Assembly (NCBI GenBank): GCA_964006375.1
Contig: OZ023267.1
Coordinates: forward strand, 36,591,766-36,655,765
Length of the DNA stretch: 64,000 bases
Direction of reading: 5' to 3'
Source: Tillus elongatus
Lineage: Eukaryota > Arthropoda > Insecta > Coleoptera > Cleridae
Positions 27,050 to 38,602 of this stretch are shown one piece after another; the first letter of the stretch is position 1, and each line of letters begins with the position of its first letter. The notes beneath the pieces are model-generated. The model made no database searches. It worked only from the letters and a program-made list of their open reading frames with translations, and had not been told where the DNA came from. A program made the position numbers and the translations under genes.

Positions 27050-27127
27050 GCCGAATAGCTCAGTTCACGAGGTGAGCAACCTCTAGAATCGGACTAAGAG
27101 GTCGCGGGTTCGAGTCCCGTATTCGGA
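27050..27127 (+). repeat. tRNA-like head, probably of a SINE
   Basis: It carries an exact internal Pol III box B (GGTTCGAGTCC, 27107-27117) and a box A-like TAGCTCAGTTCACGAGG. It folds partly as a tRNA: a 7-bp acceptor with one G-A mismatch, a 4-bp D stem (CTCA/TGAG), a 6-bp anticodon stem (ACCTCT/AGAGGT) and a T stem. The anticodon loop would have 12 bases and no variable loop remains, so it is unlikely to be a working tRNA. A tRNA-derived SINE head is more likely. Confidence 0.6.
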
Positions 27128-27427
27128 CAGCCGGTCTTTTTCACTCAAATGTGGAATAGCCGGCTTCTGATGAGTTATGGGTGGTGATTTTTGTCTATAT
27201 GTGTATGTAAGCACCATATTTTACTAGAAATAGGACACACTCGTTTAAAATTCAAAAGGTGAGGAAGGCAGTTACGCAGAGATAGTTTGCTTACCTATGT
27301 GTAAGGGTTTATAATTCAGTGCCTCTTGAAATAAGAGAACACACTTCTTTGAATTTATTTAAGAAACGATTAAAGAGCTTGATTTTTCATACCCCTAGAT
27401 GCATGCGTCGGTAGTTTTGCGTGTGTG
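27128..27427 (+). pseudogene. SINE body or LINE ORF2 C-terminal remnant
   Basis: Around 27308-27400 one plus frame reads VYNSVPLEIREHTSLNLFKK, then RLKSLIF. This is the pattern of the C terminus of jockey/CR1-type reverse transcriptases (WNSLP-x-IR-x-FK-x-LK). It follows the tRNA-like head by 180 bp of unassigned sequence and is followed by a GT repeat. Either the SINE borrowed a LINE 3' end, or two relics are adjacent. Confidence 0.5.
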
Positions 27428-27428
27428 C

Positions 27429-27477
<49 letters not shown>
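27428..27477. repeat. (GT)n microsatellite
   Basis: A pure GT run with one interruption near its left end. It occupies the place where other R copies have (TA)n. Confidence 0.97.
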
Positions 27478-27478
<1 letters not shown>

Positions 27479-28700
27479 ATATATTTGTGTCACACCTATA
27501 ACTAAAAAAATAATGAACCAATTTTGATAAAATTAGGTGAATACCTTCCTTTCGCGAGTGGCTTGGATAAGTTTGTTAGCTAGGAAAATCCGCCAAGGTT
27601 TTCCCAGAAAATTTTGTGTTTTCTTTCGAAAAAAAATTATATCTCCGGAATTAACAAAGTAAGGGCAACGAAATTTGGTACACGGGTTTATATCATTATA
27701 GGTAACCTACCTACCAAAATTTAGCGCTGTAGATTAGAGGACAAAAAGTTACAGGCATTTAAAGAAAAATATATTTGGGTTTTCCTCAAAACGTCAAAGT
27801 CGCCATTTTAAACGTCAAAATTGTTAATATTTAGGCAATGAACCTGAAATTAATATGATCTATGGAAGGAAAATGTTTCAAGGATAATGTTTTACAAAGC
27901 CTGAGCTCTTAGTTTCAATCGTCATTGTCCTTCATTTTACTAAAATATTCCCAGAAAATTCATTTCAAATAGACCCTTTCTCTGATGCTTTAGCAGTAGT
28001 GTTGGCTATAGAGTTTATGGTTTAATGGCATATCATTTTTGTCGAATTTTCGTAAAAAATCATTAAAGCGCAATATCTCCGTTATTACGCAAGTTACGAA
28101 AAAAAGTTGTATACATTAATTGTAGGGTGTCTTAAGCTACATCTTAAAAAATATTTCCACAATTACAGGGTGGCCCATAAGTCGTTGGTGATTCAAATTT
28201 TCTTTTTTAGTGAATTTTTTTAATCGAACACGCCCTATGTTATTGCATTTTTGTATTTTCCATCGAAATATAATACATCTTTGTAAGAAAAGATATTCTG
28301 GACGCAGCAAGTGCGTTATGGTAGCGAATTTTCATTCAATGCTTCAAATTTTTAACAATTTGCTATTAACCTATAAGGTTGACCAGAAAACCAGTTTTTT
28401 CGGGAACAATTTAAGTTTACTTTCGGAAATTTTTGTACATTTTCAAACAATAAAGTTATTTTGATGTAACATGGCTCACTGTTTCTAATATATAGATTAT
28501 ACTGGTAACCAAATTTGGTGCCTATTTTCTTAAAAAAACATATTTGCTATTAAAAATATTGTTATGAAAATTCACTACCATAACGCACTTGTTGCGTCCA
28601 GAGTTTTTAAGTTTAAATAGGAAGTGGAATGTATTACAGTTTCTACTTATAACTTGAGCAAGACTTAAGAAAATTCGCTACCGTATCGCAGCTGCTGCGA
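27478..28700 (+). repeat. R-family copy, forward, nearly complete without part A
   Basis: Part B covers 27485-28290 with all landmarks, and a complete C module lies at 28298-28601. The C terminal repeats (CTGGACGCAGCAAGTGCG and its inverse) match over 38 bp with two differences. An extra C-like end lies at about 28670-28700. This copy shows the uninterrupted site where the mariner entered the copy at 2456. Confidence 0.88.
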
Positions 28701-28734
28701 AAGGACTCATTAAAAGTGCTTTCATCTGTCAAAA

Positions 28735-28985
28735 AATTAAGAAACAATTAAATATCTCGATAACGGTGCAGTTAAGATGTCATGTACCTTACATAAAGTT
28801 ATTATCAATTTTTACGAGGAATCAGAAAATGTAATAATATACAGGGTGTTATGTTTAAAAAAAGGAAGTTAGTTTTTACTTCCGGCATAACCGTGTACTT
28901 CAGAGTAATTTAATTAGATTTCGCATAACTGCTGATGGCGAAATTCAATTTTTTTTTCTTCAAGTTCGAACTGGAAAGTCATAAA
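28735..28985. repeat. Relic related to DD39D terminal repeats
   Basis: 'atatacagggtgttatgttt' followed by 'ggaagttag' and 'acttccggcataaccg' parallels the DD39D TIR at 42430-42482. It also contains the 'aagaaaca(a/g)tt' block found there. Confidence 0.55.
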
Positions 28986-29178
28986 CTTTTAACGAACGCT
29001 TCTCATGACCATGGAATCGGGCTCTTTGGCACTTAGTTCGCGCTGACCTAAAGAAATTTTTTGAAAATTCGAAATAGTGCCTAAAATGTTTATGTTGTCT
29101 AAGAAACTATAAAATCCTGACATAAGCACCATCGCATTATTCAATTCCTTTTTACACAAGAGCAATTGCCATTCCATG
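28986..29178. other. Unassigned DNA
   Basis: No recognised feature. Confidence 0.4.
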
Positions 29179-29300
29179 TGGCATCCTTTCACACATTACA
29201 TTGCTTAAATTATCAGTGACATCCTTGCACACGGTACATGGCTTCTATTACCAGTGGCATCTCATTACACATTTTCTGGTAGCCAATTATCTGTGGCATC
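29179..29300. repeat. 38-bp minisatellite, three units
   Basis: Units start TGGCATCC/TGACATCC at 29179, 29217, 29255 and 29294 (partial), spacings 38, 38 and 39. The shared frame is 'tggcatcc..tcacacattacat..ctt..attatcag'. Confidence 0.75.
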
Positions 29301-29380
29301 CGATGTCATAGTCTTGTTAAAAGTAAGGTCGTAATATTTCGGCTCCTAGAGTGTGTATTGAAACGCTTCCATGTTTTGTT

Positions 29381-30533
29381 AGTTGCCTATGTAAGACTAG
29401 ATGCATTCTCGCAACAATTAGAACCGTAGACCGGTTTCGCTCTCATTAGAGCTCTTCAGTACGGCATACTAATTGCAGCAAAAATGCACCAAAAATAACA
29501 CGGCTATCGTATAGCCAGTCTTAAAACACTAAGTGAGTGGCGAACGTGTCGCCACATAGTTCGGAACCAAGTACTATGTTGTCACGCCCGCTCCAAATAA
29601 CACAGAGTATTAAAAATAGAGACGGTATACAACTAACTAACAATTTAAAAAATTGTTAGCCCTGGCCCATTTCTACCCCAATATAGGGACAAAGTATGTA
29701 AGACTAGATGCATTCTCGCATCAATTAGAACCGTAGACCGGTTTCGCTCTCATTAGAGCTCTTCAGTACGGCATACTAATTGCAGCAAAAATGCACCAAA
29801 AATAACACGGCTATCGTATAGCCAGTCTTAAAACACTAAGTGAGTGGCGAACGTGTCGCCACCTAGTTCGGAACCAAGTACTATGTTGTCACGCCCGCTC
29901 CAAATAACACAGAGTATTAAAAATAGAGACGGTATACAACTAACTAACAATTTAAAAAATTGTTAGCCCTGGCCCATTTCTACCCCAATATAGGGACAAA
30001 GTATGTAAGACTAGATGCATTCTCGAAACAATTAGAACCGTAGACCGGTTTCGCTCTCATTAGAGCTCTTCAGTACGGCATACTAATTGCAGCAAAAATG
30101 CACCAAAAATAACATTAATTTTTAATACTCTGTGTTATTTGGAGCGGGCGTGACAACATAGTACTTGGTTCCGAACTAGGTGGCGACACGTTCGCCACTC
30201 ACTTAGTGTTTTAAGACTGGCTATACGATAGCCGTGTTATTTTTGGTGCATTTTTGCTGCAATTAGTATGCCGTACTGAAGAGCTCTAATGAGAGCGAAA
30301 CCGGTCTACGGTTCTAATTGTTGCGAGAATGCATCTAGTCTTACATACTTTGTCCCTATATTGGGGTAGAAATGGGCCAGGGCTAACAATTTTTTAAATT
30401 GTTAGTTAGTTGTATACCGTCTCTATTTTTAATACTCTGTGTTATTTGGAGCGGGCGTGACAACATAGTACTTGGTTCCGAACTAGGTGCGACACGTTCG
30501 CCACTCACTTAGAGTTGCCTATGGTTTTTGACT
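29381..30533. repeat. Tandem-plus-inverted array of a 307-bp hairpin-rich unit, with target duplication
   Basis: Two full direct units (29389-29695 and 29696-30002, exact 307-bp period) and a third truncated near 30112 are followed by about 1.35 units in inverse orientation (30114-30522). The array is flanked by AGTTGCCTATG on both sides (29381-29391 and 30523-30533), so it appears to have inserted as one piece. Each unit holds several short palindromes: GGCTATCGTATAGCC, GTGGCG-N7-CGCCAC, and a longer one around CTAACAATT/AATTGTTAG. Direct units differ at very few bases. There is no coding frame. Related copies lie near 10008, 47670 and 60893. Confidence 0.85.
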
Positions 30534-31240
30534 CTTTTACAAAAAGCTCCGTGCAATGTGACACAGTCTGGTTTGTGTATGGGATGTCACAGCTAATGCA
30601 ATGTGTGTATGTGTGTTCATGGGTGTGTATGTGACTGGTCGCGTAAGTATCGGTGTTTTTTTGTTTATTTTTTTGGGTAAAGAGTCTGTTAAGACTGGGG
30701 ACGGGCAGACCGGAGTAGATATCGATATGAAGCATGTATGCTCTGATTGGAAACTGGAAACTGAGTTTTTTTTAGATGTTAGTATTTTGAAATGCATTAA
30801 TGCTCTTTTGTTTCGCAATTTTGTTTTTGTGTAGCAGATGCGTTACGATGTTATGATCAATGGCTTCTTTGGAAGAAAGCATATGATAAAAATGATATAA
30901 TTTTTTTGTTGTTTCTGTAATTTTGTTTTAGCTATGCTGCCAACAAATCTTTGACTTAGGCAGCTCTTTCTCTCTATTTATTGGGGGAGATTTTTTTGTG
31001 TGTAAATTGTGCATTATGGTATATTTATTCGTATTTTTCTGTATGGAGGGAAATCTTCTCAATAAATGTGTATTATTATTTATGATATTATTGCTTATGT
31101 TACTAGTAAATAATAATAGTAATATTATTAATTATCGACAGTAAATATACAATACAACAATATATTACAAATAAGTTGTATACTTGTGTTTGTCCCAAGT
31201 TGCAATTTAATTAGGTTGCTACGAAAGATTAGACGAATAC
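30534..31240. other. Unassigned DNA with GT-rich patches
   Basis: GT-rich simple sequence at about 30598-30640. Open frames here are short and overlap that patch. No gene is recognised. Confidence 0.4.
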
Positions 31241-31830
31241 ATTTTAAAATCTCGGGACGCAGCAGGTGCGTTATGGTAGCGAATTTTCTTTAAAATATTT
31301 TTAATAGCAAAGGTCTTTCTTTGATGAAAGCAGGCATCAAACTTGGTTGCCTATATAGTAGAAACAATGTATCATATTTCATTGAAACAAATTTATTGTT
31401 TGAAAATATATAAACATTTTTCAAAAGTCTAGATGCAGCAAATGTGTTATGGAAGTGATTTTCCATAAAAATGTTTTTAATAGCAAATGCGAGCAGGCAT
31501 CAATCTGATTACCGGTATAGCCTATGTAGTACAAACAATGTACTATATTTTATCAAAATTACTTATGGTTTGAAAATATACAAAAATTTTCCGAAAATAA
31601 ACTTAAATGTTGGTTTTCTATCCAACAAAGCTTACGTTAATAGCAAATTGAGTTATTGAAATTTGAAGGATTTAATGAAACTTTGGTAAATTTGCAGATT
31701 AGCACCCGAACGCTTTTCAACAAATTGTTTTCAGAGACCTAGGACCTCACCTGCAGGTTTCTGAACAGTTTTTTGAAAAACGTTCGGGAGCTAAACTGCA
31801 AATTTACCGAAAATTTGCTACCAAAACGCA
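31241..31830. repeat. R-family C-module fragments
   Basis: Forward C starts at 31254 and 31428 (the latter with two changes). Then comes an inverted repeat, 31683-31717 against 31775-31812, around the block 'cggtaaatttgcag'/'ctgcaaatttacc'. Confidence 0.7.
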
Positions 31831-32637
31831 CTTACTGCGTCCAGATTTTTTTCTTACAAACGCATCATATTTCGATAAAAAATGCAAAAATGCATTAACG
31901 AATTTGTTCTACGAAAATTAGTTAAAAAAAATTATACACCCCTACTCACTCCTGGTCCCGTAACTTCCTTGGGAAGTGTGAACAAGAAATTTTTCTTGGG
32001 GTTTGTGGATCCAGAGGGGTGGGGGCCTAGGCAGGTTTCTGAAAACAGTTTTTTGAAAAGCGTTCGGGAGCTAAACTGCAAATTTATCGAAAATTCGCTA
32101 CCAAAACGCACTTACTGCGTCCAGATTTTTTTCTTGCAAACGCATCATATTTCGACAAAAAATGGAAAAATGCATTCACGAATTTGTTCTACGAAAATTA
32201 GTTTAAAAAAATTATACACCCCTACTCACTCCTGGTCCCGTAACTTCCTTGAGGAGCGTGAACAAGAAATTTTTCTTGGGGTTTGTGGATCCAGGGGGGG
32301 CCCTAGGCAGGTTTCTGAAAACAGTGTTTTGAAAAGCGTTCGGGAGCTAAACTGCAAATTTACCGAAAATTCGCTACCAAAACGCACTTACTGCGTCCAG
32401 ATTTTTTTCTTATAAACGCATCATATTTCGATAAAAAATGCTAAATTACATTAACGAATTTGTTCTAAAAAAATTATGCACCCCTACTCACTCCTGGTCC
32501 CGTAACTTCCTTGGGGAGTGTAAACAAGAAATTTTTCTTGGGGTTTCTGAAAACAGTGTTTTGAAAAGCGTTCGGGAGCTTAACTGCAAATTTACCGAAA
32601 ATTCGCAACCAAAACGCACTTACTGCGTCCAGATTTT
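31831..32637 (+). repeat. Tandem array of three ~280-bp units containing a C terminus
   Basis: CTTACTGCGTCCAGATTTTT recurs at 31831, 32111, 32387 and 32619 (spacings 280, 276, 232). Each unit also carries 'ctactcactcctggtcccgt' and 'gttcgggagct'. The last unit has lost about 44 bp. A 177-codon open frame at 31882-32415 arises from this repeat and is not evidence of a gene. Confidence 0.9.
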
Positions 32638-32782
32638 TAGTGAATTTTCTTAAAAAAAATTCACTAATGAGGAGATCCCGACTTTTGAATTTTGAAAAAA
32701 TTTCTTCAAATGACCGCGAACTAGGCCCCCTAGAACACATATCCGGGGTCCGTTTCAATTTTTATATGTTTGTATATATATA

Positions 32783-32854
<72 letters not shown>
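32638..32854 (+). repeat. R part A plus (TA)n
   Basis: End palindrome (32638-32669), part A ('cccctagaacacatatcc') and TA tract 32774-32853, directly followed by another part A. Confidence 0.9.
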
Positions 32855-32858
<4 letters not shown>

Positions 32859-32985
32859 TGAATTTTCTTAAAAAAAATTCACTAATGAGGAGATCTCGAC
32901 TTTTGAATTTTGAAAAAATTTCTTCAAATGAGCGCTATCTAGGACCCCTGGAACCCAAATCCGAGGTCGGTTTCAGACTTTATAT

Positions 32986-33074
<89 letters not shown>

Positions 33075-33437
33075 TATATATTTATGTGTCACACCTATAA
33101 CTAAAAAAATAATGGACCGATTTTGATAAAATTTGGTGAGTACCTTCCTTTCGCGAGTGGCTTGGATAAGTTCGTTAGCCAGGAAAATCCGCCGAGGTTT
33201 TCCCGGAAAATTTTGTGTTTTCTTTCGAAAAAAATCGAAATTTAAGTTTACTTTCGGAAATTTTTGTACATTTTCAAACAATAAAGTTGTTTTGATGAAA
33301 CATGGTACATTGTTTTTACTATATAGGTTATACTGGTAACTAAATTTGATGCCTGCTTTCTTTAAAAAAACACACATATTTGCTATTTAAAAATATTTTT
33401 ATGAAAATTCACTGCCATAACGCACTTGCTGCGTCCA
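32855..33437 (+). repeat. R-family copy with internal deletion
   Basis: Part A (32855-32989), (TA)n (32990-33072) and the first 160 bp of B jump at about 33237 straight into the middle of C, ending with the right C terminus at 33437. About 1 kb of R is missing. Confidence 0.88.
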
Positions 33438-34745
<1,308 letters not shown>

Positions 34746-35433
34746 AGTTTTTTTTAAGATAAACGCATCATATTTCGATAAAAAATGCAAAAATGCATTA
34801 ACAAATTTGTTCCACGATAATTAGCTAAAAAAAATTATAGGCCGTTAAACCATAAATTTCACTAAACCTACAAATAAATATCCAAACAGCTACCAAACTT
34901 AACTAAACTGACAGCCAAAGCACCAGAGAAAGGGTCTATTTGAAATGGATTTTCTGTAAACATTTTAGTAAAATGAAGGGCAATGACGGTTGAATCTGAA
35001 ACTTAAGGGTTTGCAGAACAGTCTTCTTGCAACATTTTCTTTTCACAAATGGTATTTGTTTTACATTCTTTGCCTAAACATTGCCAATTTTGACGTTTAA
35101 TATTGCGAGTTTGACGTTTTGAGGAAAACTCCAACATTTATTGCTTTAACTGCCCATAACTTCTTTGTCTTTAAAGCTATGGACCTAAATTTTGGTACGG
35201 AGTTCACTCTTTATAATACAAACACGTGACACGTGTACCAAATTTGGTTGCCCTTACTTTGTTATTTCCGGAGATATGATTTTTTTTATAAAGAAAACAC
35301 AAAATTTTCCGGGAAAACCTGGTCCGATTTTCCTGGATAACGAACTTATCCAAGCCACTTGCAAAAGGAAGGTACGAAGGTACTCTGCAAATTTTATCAA
35401 GATCGGTCCATTATTTTTTGAGTTATCGGTCGG

Positions 35434-35508
<75 letters not shown>
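34746..35508 (-). repeat. R-family copy, reverse, split by two insertions
   Basis: Reverse B (34750-35436) runs into a (TA)n tract (35437-35508). The copy resumes as (TA)n at 38176 and ends with its palindrome near 38270. Between lie a perfect fold-back and DD41D copy B. Confidence 0.85.
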
Positions 35509-35511
<3 letters not shown>

Positions 35512-35537
35512 TTAAATTTTTGTGACGGTAATAGTGT

Positions 35538-36093
35538 TATTTATCAAAAAATTGTGGGAACGCCGTCAGTTGTAGAATAAAACTCTTTATTATACGCCGA
35601 GCTTTCGGAAAAATTTATTCCTTTATCAAGGATATAACATGAGTTCTACTAAACTATTTATCTAATAACAAACATAAAAAGAAAACCTTTTGATGAAATT
35701 GAGTGAAGTCTAATAAATGCCAAACTGACATATTCAAAATTCTCTTTCATTTTAAAATATTTTCAAGATCATACCATTTCCACTTATGCCAGAAGTCGCC
35801 ATTAACTTTCTTATTTTAAATAGAACACCCGGTATATTATTCCATTTTTGGATTGCTGAGAAAATTTCATGATGGGTTTCATCAGGTTTCCCTATACTTA
35901 TGTCAGTTTGGCATTTATTAGACTTCACTCAATTTCATCAAAAGGTTTTCTTTTTATGTTTGTTATTAGATAAATAGTTTAGTAGAACTCATGTTATATC
36001 CTTGATAAAGGAATAAATTTTTCCGAAAGCTCGGCGTATAATAAAGAGTTTTATTCTACAACTGACGGCGTTCCCACAATTTTTTGATAAATA
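35538..36093. mobile_element. Perfect 193-bp inverted repeat (fold-back, possibly Penelope-like)
   Basis: Arms 35538-35730 and 35901-36093 are exact reverse complements as far as I can read. The 170-bp loop (35731-35900) matches the DD39D terminal repeat at 38690-38860. The arms contain CGCCGAGCTTTCGG followed by 'ttattcctttatcaagga'. The combination of a GAGCTTTCG block with a 'TTCAAGGA'-like block recalls the terminal sequences of Penelope-like elements, but I cannot confirm that. Confidence 0.75.
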
Positions 36094-36109
36094 TATATAT
36101 AAATATATA

Positions 36110-38172
36110 CAGTGTGGAACAGCCAAATGGAATAAATTCGATAACGGATAAATGAGGGCGTGTTGGGAAAAACGCTTGGACACGTCGATTTGTATTTTTA
36201 ACTGCGCATCTTTTTCAAGAAAAAAAAATTATATAGGGTGAGTCATGTGACAGTGGCCAATACCAACTTTCTTATTTTAAATACAAGCCCCTGTATATTA
36301 TTAATTTTTTGGATTCTTCAGAAAATTCTAGACATAATTCATGTACAATGTTCTATACCTATCTTCAACTGTTTCGGAAATATTAAGTATTTTCAGATTT
36401 ATTACAAAAATTAACATTAAAAATAGAAAATTATTTTATTTCACAAATTCGCTACATTGCATTCAATACTTATTTCCCATTCAGCTCTTGATAATGAGAA
36501 AGTAAACAAAAACCATTCCTGCGTTTCTTTTTACTGATATGAAATGAAACAAAAACAAAAACAGTTTTCTTTCTGTTCGTATAAAACTCGTAGCCTTAGC
36601 AACTTGTTGTCTGCCTGCATGACAGTAGTGATTAGTGTCAGTGCTATTGTCGTTTGAATTTCGTTAACTGTACGTAATAATATCAGAAAAATGGTTCATT
36701 TAACAGAAATGCACAAAATAACCATTCTACAAATGATTGGTTATGGAGATAACACACGGACACAGATGGAAGTGTCTCGCTTATTTCACGAAAAATTTCC
36801 AAATTTGCCGCCTGTATCCCAAGGAACAATTAGCAAAATAGAAAAGCAGTTTCGCGAGCTTGGTCATGTGAGACAGATAAAAAAAGTAGCTGCCAATGCA
36901 GTAAGTGATGATACGAAATTGGATATTACGCTTGAGTTTCAAGAAAACCCACATACTTCTGGTCGACAAGCAGCCCAACTATTCAACGTTAGCCACACAG
37001 CAATTTTTCGAACACTAAAGGAAAGTAAAATGCATCCCTATAAAATGATACCAACTCAGGAGCTCATGGAGGACGATTTCGATAGGAGAACGTATTTTTG
37101 TGAACAAATGATGGCAATGTTAGATAACAATGTGATCCAATTAGAAGATGTTTTGTTTTCTGATGAGAGCACATTTACACTTCACGGTCATGTTAATCGT
37201 CAAAATTGCCGCTATTGGTCTAATGAGAATCCTCATTGGATGAGAGAGGAACATACGCAATATCCTGAAAAAGTTAATGTTTGGGCAGGAATTGTTGGAA
37301 ATCATATCGTAGGTCCCTTTTTCATTGATGGCAACTTGAATGGGGATAAATATTTAGAACTGCTCCAAAATAATGTCGTGCCAACTTTGACAAACTTATA
37401 TCCAGATCCAGCAAACCCACAAGTTCCTGCCAATAAAATATGGTTTCAGCAAGATGGAGCACCGCCCCATTACCAAATCAATGTCCGGCAGTACCTGAAC
37501 CAAATTTTTCCAAATCGGTGGATAGGGAGGCGCGGATCGATAGAATGGCCAGCACGATCTCCTGATCTGTCGCTATTAGACTACTTTTTGTGAGGATATG
37601 TCAAAAGTATTGTATACAAAACTAAGCCCCTCAACTTAGATGACTTAAAAAGACGAATCACGCTTGCGATTAGATCAGTCACGCCTGAGATGTTGAGTAA
37701 TGTTAGAAGACATTTCTATACCAGATTAGCATGTTGCCAAGATGTTCGTGGCGAGCATTTTGAACATTTACTACATTGACATTAATTTTTTTTTGTTTTT
37801 TTAAATTATTAAGAAATAATCAGTATTTCTTATTAGAATTTGTGAAATAAAATAGTTTTCTATTTTTAATGTTAATTTTTGTAATAAATCTGAAAATACT
37901 TAATATTTCCGAAACAGTTGAAGATAGGTATAGGACATTGTACATGAATTATGTCTAGAATTTTCTGAAGAATCCAAAAAATTAATAATATACAGGGGCT
38001 TGTATTTAAAATAAGAAAGTTGGTATTGGCCACTGTCACATGACGCACCCTATATAATTTTTTTTCTTGAAAAAGATGCGCAGTTAAAAATACAAATCGA
38101 CGTGTCCAAGCGTTTTTCCCAACACGCCCTCATTTATCCGTTATCGAATTTATTCCATTTGGCTGTTCCACA

Positions 38173-38175
<3 letters not shown>
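36110..38175 (+). mobile_element. Tc1/mariner-like element, DD41D type, copy B
   Basis: 2066 bp, CAGTGTGGAACAGCC termini, TIRs 36110-36450 and 37836-38175, and TA on both sides (36108-36109 and 38176-38177). It is nearly the same as copy A but inverted relative to it. Like copy A it sits in the (TA)n of a reverse R copy. Confidence 0.95.
36691..37779 (+). pseudogene. DD41D Tc1/mariner transposase with one in-frame TGA
   Basis: ATG at 36691, TGA at 37591-37593 after 300 codons, then 61 more codons in the same frame to TGA 37777-37779. The protein is the same as that of copy A. In order it shows a helix-turn-helix (MVHLTEMHKITILQMIGYG), a second DNA-binding segment around NVSHTAIFRTLKES, VLFSDESTF (first Asp, near residue 158), WFQQDGAPPHYQ (second Asp) and SPDLSLLDYF (third Asp). 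The TGA replaces the Trp of the conserved DYFLWG. Truncation at this point removes the last 62 residues but keeps all three catalytic Asp residues. Confidence 0.9.
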
Positions 38176-38226
<51 letters not shown>

Positions 38227-38275
38227 ACAGATCTCCCCATAAGCGAATTAAAAATAAATAAATTCGCTAAAATGA
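38176..38275 (-). repeat. (TA)n and end of the split R copy
   Basis: TA tract 38176-38222, then 'aaacacagatctccccat' and a variant end palindrome (GCGAATT..AATTCGC). Confidence 0.85.
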
Positions 38276-38602
38276 CAGTTACAGTAGTCTTTTGACCACC
38301 ATATTTAAGAATTTAACTTCTATTGAAAAATTGTGAAATTAGTTTGATTGTTGATATTAAATAAGTTATGATACTTAAAAGAGAGCCAGCGGTATTGTCA
38401 AAAAGACTTAACCATTAAGTAATCTCTTTACAGTTAATTTCATATCATGGGGTTATTTGTTCATTTCCATAAAATTTATGTTGATAGTGTCTATAATTTC
38501 CGTGTTTTGACTGTTAGTTAAATTCAATTTATTCCGGAATCCAGATTAAAGAATGTAAAAATGTAGTAAATTGTTCTAGTGAAAAAGGTACATATGTATA
38601 TA
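38276..38602. other. Unassigned DNA
   Basis: No recognised feature. It ends in TATATA at the DD39D insertion site. Confidence 0.4.

Noticed and set aside
27050..27127. Functional tRNA gene
   Set aside because: Box B and most stems are present, but a 12-base anticodon loop, no variable loop and an acceptor mismatch make a SINE head the better explanation.
29381..30533. CRISPR-like array
   Set aside because: The repeat unit is 307 bp with no spacers, is partly inverted and lies in animal DNA.
31882..32415. 177-codon open frame
   Set aside because: It spans a tandem repeat with units of 280 and 276 bp, so the same DNA is read in different frames in successive units. It is not a gene.
35538..36093. 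Hammerhead ribozyme, as found in some Penelope-like elements
   Set aside because: I looked for a CTGATGA core with a matching GAAA strand here and elsewhere. The only notable CTGATGA, near 27168, has no convincing partner strand.
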